DNA from: Cellulomonas sp. S1-8
GTDB taxonomy: Bacteria; Actinomycetota; Actinomycetes; Actinomycetales; Cellulomonadaceae
Direction: 5' to 3'
DNA length: 64,000 nt
Assembly (NCBI RefSeq): GCF_026184235.1
Contig: NZ_CP110806.1
Span: 186,001-250,000, forward strand
A program made the position numbers and the translations under genes. Below the pieces are notes generated by a model. That model worked only from the letters and a program-made list of their open reading frames with translations. It was not told the origin of the DNA and searched no databases. Every line of letters starts with the position of its first letter. The stretch's first letter is position 1. Shown here piece after piece: positions 59,956-64,000 of the stretch.

Positions 59956-60197
59956 GGGTCCCGCTCGGGCTCGGTGAGCAAGGCTGTCGCGGCGGCGATG
60001 TCGGCCTCGAACGCGTCGTCCAGGCGGGGGGTGTCCCGCAGCGCGGTCCGCAGCGCGCGGCCGGTGGTCGCGGCCACCGGCCGCAGCTCGGCGACGACGT
60101 GGCCCGCGCGGGTGATGCGGACGGTCTCCCCGCGCTCGACGGCGTCGAGCAGGTCGGAGAACCCGCGCGAGGCGTGGGTCGCTGTCAGGGTGCGCAC
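59940..60197 (-). CDS. Phd/YefM-type antitoxin
   Basis: An 85-aa protein. The N-terminal Phd/YefM fold is TATHASRGFSDLLDAVERGE, TVRITRAGHVVAELRPV. The C-terminal tail is acidic/helical (DAFEADIAAATALL) and would bind the PIN toxin. GTG 60197 is preceded at 6 nt by a TACCCT -10 (60204-60209), so it is probably leaderless. Overlap with the toxin gene fits translational coupling. Confidence 0.82.
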   Translation of the reverse strand: MRTLTATHASRGFSDLLDAVERGETVRITRAGHVVAELRPVAATTGRALRTALRDTPRLDDAFEADIAAATALLTEPERDPWADA

Positions 60198-60240
60198 GAC
60201 AGCAGGGTATCCGATTATCTGATTCGTGCCCAGGTGCTGA

Positions 60241-62136
60241 TCACGCAGCCGTCGGGCTCGGCGCGAACTGGGTGCGATAGAGGTCCGCGTACAGGCCGCC
60301 GCCCGCGAGCAGGGCGTCGTGCGTGCCCGTCTGGACGACGCGCCCCCCGTCCACCACGACGATGAGGTCCGCCTGGCGCACGGTCGACAGCCGGTGCGCG
60401 ATGACGAGCGACGTCCGCCCGACGAGCGCCTCGTCGAGCGCGGCCTGCACGGCGGCCTCGGACTCGGAGTCCAGGTGCGCCGTGGCCTCGTCGAGCACGA
60501 CGACGTCGGGAGCCTTGAGCAGCAGCCGCGCGATCGCGAGGCGCTGGCGCTCGCCGCCGGACAGGCGGTAGCCGCGGTCCCCGACGACGGTGTCGATGCC
60601 GTCGGGCAGGGACGCGACGAGGTCCCACACGTGGGCGCCGCGCAGGGCGCGCTCGATGTCGTCGTCGGTCGCCTCCGCGCGGGCGAAGCGCAGGTTGCCG
60701 GCGATCGTGTCGTGGAAGAGGTGCGCCTCCTGGCTGACGACGCCCACGGTGTCGCGCAGGGAGGCGGTCGTGACGTCGCGCAGGTCCACGCCGGCGATGC
60801 GGACGGCGCCGCGCGTCGGGTCGTACATGCGGGTGACGAGCTGCGAGATGGTCGTCTTGCCGGCGCCGGACGGGCCGACGAGCGCGACCATCGACCCGGC
60901 CGGCACCTGGAACGTGACGTCGTGCAGCGTGTCGGCGACGGCGTCGCGGCTCAGCGTCGCCACGGACTCGAGCGACGCGAGGGAGACCTCGCCGGCGGAC
61001 GGGTAGCGGAACGCGACGTGGTCGAGCTCGAGGGTCGCGCCGCGGGTGGCGACGGCTGCGCGCAGGTCCGACGCGTCGGGCTTCTCGGCCACCGTCGGCT
61101 CGAGGTCGAGGACCTCGAGGACCCGCTCGAACGACACGAGCGCCGTCATGACGTCGACCTGGACGTTGGAGATCGCGGTGAGCGGGCCGTACAGGCGCCC
61201 GAGGTACGCAGCGAGCGCGACGACGACGCCCACGGTGAGCTCGCCGCGGATGGCGAGCAGGCCACCGACGCCGTACACGATGGCCGTCGCGACCGCGGCG
61301 ACCGTGGTCAGTCCGATGCGGAACCACGTCGAGTACAGGGCGCGCTTGACGCCGATGTCCCGGACGCGGCCCGTCTGCTCCGCGTAGGCGGAGGACTCGC
61401 GGTCGGGGTCGCCGAAGATCTTCACGAGGTGCGCGCCGGCGACGTTGAACCGCTCGGTCATGGTCTGCGACGCCTCGGCGCCGAGCTCGTAGGACTCGCG
61501 CGTGATCGCGGCGATCTTGCGTCCGAACCACCGTGCGGGCAGCACGAACACGGGGACCAGGACGAGCGACAGGAGCGTGAGCTGCCACGACATCGACAGC
61601 ATCGCGGCGAGCACGAAGACGACGGTGAGCGAGTTGCTCACCACGTTGGACAGCGTGGACGTGAACGCCTGCTGCGCACCGAGGACGTCGCCGTTGAGGC
61701 GCTGCACGAGCGCGCCGGTCTTGGCGCGGCTGAAGAACGCGAGCGGCATGCGCTGCACGTGGTCGAAGACGGTGGTGCGCAGGTCGTGGATGAGGCCCTC
61801 GCCGATGCGCGCGGACACCCAGCGCTCGGCCACGCCGAGGATCGCGGACACGACGGCCAGCCCTGCGACGACGGCGGCGATCCCGACGACCGTGCGGGTG
61901 TTGCCCGTCGCGATGCCGTCGTCGATGAGCCGCTGGAACAGCAGCGGGGTGAGCGCGCCGGCGGCGGCGCCGAGCGCGATGAGGACGAGGAAGACCGCGA
62001 GCTGAGCGCGGTAGGGGCGGGCGAACGTGAGGATGCGGCGCAGCGTGCCGGCCGCGAGGCGCTGACGCGCGACGCCGCGGTCCTGGCTGAAGCCGCGCAT
62101 CCCGCGGCCGCCGGGCATGGGTCCAGGGTGGGTCAA
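60241..62136 (-). CDS. ABC exporter with fused membrane and ATPase domains
   Basis: A 631-aa half-transporter. The membrane domain (about 45-330) holds six helices with LAVFLVLIALGAAAGALTPL and MPLAFFSRAKTGALVQRLNG. The ATPase has Walker A GPSGAGKTTIS, signature LSGGERQRLAIARLLL and Walker B VVVLDEATAHLD. I use TTG 62136 because GGAGG sits 5 nt before it; ATG 62118 is the alternative. It works as a dimer exporting lipid or drug. It is divergent from a MarR regulator, which probably controls it. Confidence 0.9.
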   Translation of the reverse strand: MTHPGPMPGGRGMRGFSQDRGVARQRLAAGTLRRILTFARPYRAQLAVFLVLIALGAAAGALTPLLFQRLIDDGIATGNTRTVVGIAAVVAGLAVVSAILGVAERWVSARIGEGLIHDLRTTVFDHVQRMPLAFFSRAKTGALVQRLNGDVLGAQQAFTSTLSNVVSNSLTVVFVLAAMLSMSWQLTLLSLVLVPVFVLPARWFGRKIAAITRESYELGAEASQTMTERFNVAGAHLVKIFGDPDRESSAYAEQTGRVRDIGVKRALYSTWFRIGLTTVAAVATAIVYGVGGLLAIRGELTVGVVVALAAYLGRLYGPLTAISNVQVDVMTALVSFERVLEVLDLEPTVAEKPDASDLRAAVATRGATLELDHVAFRYPSAGEVSLASLESVATLSRDAVADTLHDVTFQVPAGSMVALVGPSGAGKTTISQLVTRMYDPTRGAVRIAGVDLRDVTTASLRDTVGVVSQEAHLFHDTIAGNLRFARAEATDDDIERALRGAHVWDLVASLPDGIDTVVGDRGYRLSGGERQRLAIARLLLKAPDVVVLDEATAHLDSESEAAVQAALDEALVGRTSLVIAHRLSTVRQADLIVVVDGGRVVQTGTHDALLAGGGLYADLYRTQFAPSPTAA

Positions 62137-62183
62137 GGGGACCTCCAGGGGTCGGAGGGCGCGGTGCGAGCCGCGCAACATGC

Positions 62184-62196
62184 TGAGGTTACCTCA
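62184..62196. promoter_or_regulatory. Operator-like palindrome between the ABC exporter and MarR genes
   Basis: TGAGGTTACCTCA, a perfect 13-bp palindrome (TGAGGT t ACCTCA), in the shared divergent promoter region. MarR dimers bind such sites. A further GTTCACCTC half-site lies at 62208-62216. Confidence 0.6.
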
Positions 62197-62268
62197 CGAT
62201 GAGCAATGTTCACCTCTTGGGTATTCCCGGGTAGCCTCGGTGCCGTGCCAGGACGGGGAGGTGACGAC

Positions 62269-62808
62269 GTGCCCGACGCCCCGTCGCGCCACGACGCGGC
62301 CCATCATGACGCTCCCCGCCACGATGCGGCGCGTCACGACGCAGCCCACCACGGCGCGGCCCACCGCGCGCGTCGGGACCCCGCCCGGCTCCCCGAGCCG
62401 TCCGAGGAGCTGCTCGAGCTCCTGCACGACGTGCTGCGCACCGCGCGCCGGGACGCCGCCGAGCGGCTCGGCCACGACATCACCCCCGGCCAGCTGCGCC
62501 TGCTGCGCACGCTCGACCGGTGCGACTGCCCGCGCAGGCTCGGGGAGCTCGCGGCCGCCCTCGACGTCGCGCCGCGGTCGGTGACGTCCAAGGTCGACCA
62601 GGCGGAGCAGGACGGCTGGGTCCGCCGCGTCCCCGACCCGGACGACCGCCGCGCGACGCTCGTCGAGATCACGGACGCCGGCCACGACCTGCTCGACCGG
62701 CTGTCGGCCCGGCGGCACGAGGGGGTGCGGGCGCGGCTCGAGGTGCTGGACGCCGATGAGCAGCGCACGCTGCTGGACCTCTTGCGCCGGGTTGCGAACG
62801 CCCCCTGA
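62269..62808 (+). CDS. MarR family regulator with His-rich N-terminal extension
   Basis: A 179-aa winged-helix repressor. GTG 62269 follows GGGGAGG at 7 nt. The N-terminal 35 residues are a His/Asp/Ala repeat (RHDAAHHDAPRHDAARHDAA), unusual for MarR. The MarR core follows: ELLHDVLRTARRDAAERLGH, TPGQLRLLRTLDRCDCPRR, VAPRSVTSKVDQAEQDGWVR and VPDPDDRRATLVEITDAGHD. It probably represses the divergent ABC exporter. The His-rich arm could sense metal, which is inference. Confidence 0.9.
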   Translation: MPDAPSRHDAAHHDAPRHDAARHDAAHHGAAHRARRDPARLPEPSEELLELLHDVLRTARRDAAERLGHDITPGQLRLLRTLDRCDCPRRLGELAAALDVAPRSVTSKVDQAEQDGWVRRVPDPDDRRATLVEITDAGHDLLDRLSARRHEGVRARLEVLDADEQRTLLDLLRRVANAP

Positions 62809-62819
62809 CCCCGGATCGA

Positions 62820-62867
62820 TGGAGCGCCTTCCACCGGCCCGCCACTGTCGCGTCCGAGGGCGCTCCA
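62820..62867. terminator. Hairpin between MarR and VOC genes
   Basis: TGGAGCGCC (62820-62828) and GGCGCTCCA (62859-62867) are perfectly complementary across a 30-nt GC-rich loop, 11 nt after the MarR stop. It may end MarR transcription. Confidence 0.45.
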
Positions 62868-62907
62868 GTCATGCCTGTGTCGGCGGTCGGTGGCAGCATC
62901 GTGCGCC

Positions 62908-63366
62908 ATGAGCGACGACGACCTCGCAACCGCACCCGCGCACAGCGCCGGGTCGTCGGCAGGGCGGCGGCCGATCCTGCGCGCCACGTCCGTCACGATC
63001 AGCACCGCGCACCCGCACGAGGCCGCCCACTTCTACGCCCGGCTCCTCGGGGGGCGAGTGGTGGTCGAGGAGGAGGCCGCCCCCGACGATCCCACCGGCA
63101 TCACGTGGGCCCAGGTCAAGCCGCCCGAGGGCGAGGACGGGTTGACGATCAACCTGGAGCACGAGCGCGAGTGGTCGCCGCCGGTGTGGCCCGCCCGGGC
63201 CGGGGAGCAGCGCTCGACGCAGCACCTCGACGTGCAGGTCGACGACCTGGACGCCGCCGTCGCGTGGGCGCGGGAGTGCGGTGCGCGCGAGGCGGACGTC
63301 CAGCCGCAGGAGGAGGTCCGGGTCCTGCTGGACCTCGACGGCCACCCGTTCTGCCTGTTCCTCTGA
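62908..63366 (+). CDS. VOC superfamily glyoxalase-like protein
   Basis: A 152-aa protein. ATG 62908 is preferred; the ribosome binding site is weak. After a 25-residue tail comes the VOC fold: SVTISTAHPHEAAHFYARLL and STQHLDVQVDDLDAAVAWAR, ending VRVLLDLDGHPFCLFL. The His in QHLDVQV and Gly-His-Pro near the end are typical ligand positions. The substrate is unknown. Confidence 0.84.
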   Translation: MSDDDLATAPAHSAGSSAGRRPILRATSVTISTAHPHEAAHFYARLLGGRVVVEEEAAPDDPTGITWAQVKPPEGEDGLTINLEHEREWSPPVWPARAGEQRSTQHLDVQVDDLDAAVAWARECGAREADVQPQEEVRVLLDLDGHPFCLFL

Positions 63367-63410
63367 TGCGCCCGGCCGCGACCCAGCCGTCCCCTGCACA
63401 GAGGTCCCCG

Positions 63411-64000
63411 ATGTCTCACGCGTCCGGTCCGAGCCGCCGGGGTGTCCTGCAGGTCGGCGCGCTCACGCTGCTGGTCGCTGCGTGCACCCCACAGCGCGGC
63501 CAGCGCGCGTCGTCGTCGCCCCCGACGGGGACGTCGACGCCGTCCGCGACGCCCGCCGCCGCCCCACCCGTCCTCGATCTCACGGCCGCGCTCGCGGACG
63601 TGGAGGCCCGGCACGGCGTGCGCCTCGGGCTGCACGCGGTGGACACCGCGCAGGGCCGCACGACCGGCCACCGGGCCGACGAGCGGTTCGCGTTCTGCTC
63701 GACGTTCAAGCCGCTCGCGGCGGCGGCCGTGCTGGCGTCCCGCGGGGTCGCAGGCATCGACGAGCCGGTCCCCGTGACGGCGGACGACCTCGTCGACTTC
63801 TCGCCGGTCACCGGGGAGCGGGTGGGCGGCACGATGACGTGGCGTGAGCTCGGCGACGCGGCGGTGCGGTACAGCGACAACACCGCCGGCAACCTGCTGC
63901 TGCGCGGTGCCGGTGGGCCTGCGGGTCTCACCGCGTACCTGCGCGGCATCGGTGACGAGGTCACGCGCAGCGACCGGTGGGAGCCGGACCTCAACGCCAC
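63411..64000 (+). CDS. Class A beta-lactamase lipoprotein (cut by window end)
   Basis: The frame is open to the last base, so the C terminus (with the KTG motif) lies outside the window. A signal peptide ends in lipobox LLVAACTPQ. The catalytic Ser97 and Lys100 are in FCSTFKPLA (Ambler Ser70/Lys73), the SDN loop is residues 155-157 (YSDNTAGN) and Glu191 in WEPDLN is the general base (Ambler Glu166). The enzyme would hydrolyse penicillins or cephalosporins on the outer side of the membrane. The upstream gap of 44 nt from the VOC gene suggests possible cotranscription. Confidence 0.93.
   Translation, partial: MSHASGPSRRGVLQVGALTLLVAACTPQRGQRASSSPPTGTSTPSATPAAAPPVLDLTAALADVEARHGVRLGLHAVDTAQGRTTGHRADERFAFCSTFKPLAAAAVLASRGVAGIDEPVPVTADDLVDFSPVTGERVGGTMTWRELGDAAVRYSDNTAGNLLLRGAGGPAGLTAYLRGIGDEVTRSDRWEPDLNA

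Overview
The window is very high-GC DNA with GTG starts, strong GGAGG-type ribosome binding sites and many 4-nt ATGA/GTGA overlaps. It is actinobacterial, and the gene content points to a cellulolytic member of the Cellulomonadaceae. The 822-aa cellobiose phosphorylase closely resembles the Cellulomonas enzyme, and there are three secreted AA10 lytic polysaccharide monooxygenases plus a GH43 enzyme, all with Pro/Thr linkers and C-terminal CBM2 modules. No replication origin, ribosomal operon, insertion sequence or CRISPR array is visible.

Layout. 0-4 kb: two tandem OmpA-domain lipoprotein genes (the first cut by the window edge) and a secreted M28 peptidase. 4.3-6.6 kb: a four-gene ABC exporter operon (ATPase, permease, Xre regulator, 47-aa membrane protein) with a perfect palindrome over its start. 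6.6-13.7 kb: housekeeping genes (two VOC proteins, a zinc-ribbon miniprotein, an S9 peptidase, a methyltransferase, dCTP deaminase) with a VapBC-type module. 13.9-17.6 kb: cellobiose phosphorylase and aldose epimerase behind a CebR-like operator. 17.6-21.4 kb: a dispersed 15-nt repeat around a YibE/F-like membrane protein, then an AztD-like zinc chaperone and a GNAT enzyme. 21.5-23.7 kb: tRNA-Gly(CCC) followed by an AbiE-like toxin-antitoxin pair, probably an island. 24-28.8 kb: a PknB-like kinase, a VWA lipoprotein and small regulators. 28.8-32.8 kb: three paralogous envelope proteins and a second YibE/F protein; two of the paralogues share a long, apparently covarying RNA leader and the third has a potential pseudoknot leader. 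32.9-36.5 kb: a circularly permuted ATP-grasp/alpha-E fusion and a transglutaminase. 36.5-41.7 kb: regulators (GAF, TetR), a DinB-like protein and an RNA methyltransferase. 41.7-53.9 kb: the secreted polysaccharide-degrading genes, each with its own LacI-type operator-like palindrome, interspersed with a thioredoxin/NHL protein, a GGDEF protein and an S1-like protease with a stand-alone pro-domain-like protein. 54.6-58.9 kb: a tightly overlapping four-gene tetrose (erythrulose-like) catabolic operon. 59.1-59.5 kb: a guanidine-III riboswitch controlling a guanidinium exporter. 59.5-64 kb: a second PIN/Phd toxin-antitoxin pair, an ABC exporter divergent from a His-rich MarR regulator, a VOC protein and the start of a class A beta-lactamase.

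How it works together. Secreted LPMOs and the GH43 enzyme would open and debranch plant cell wall polymers. Imported cellobiose would be phosphorolysed by the GH94 enzyme, with anomers handled by the epimerase, under CebR/LacI-type control. The strongest candidates for undescribed biology are the covarying leader RNA shared by two paralogous lipoproteins, the dispersed GAGAGAGCAATCCAG hairpin-forming repeat, and the protease with a separate pro-domain-like partner.
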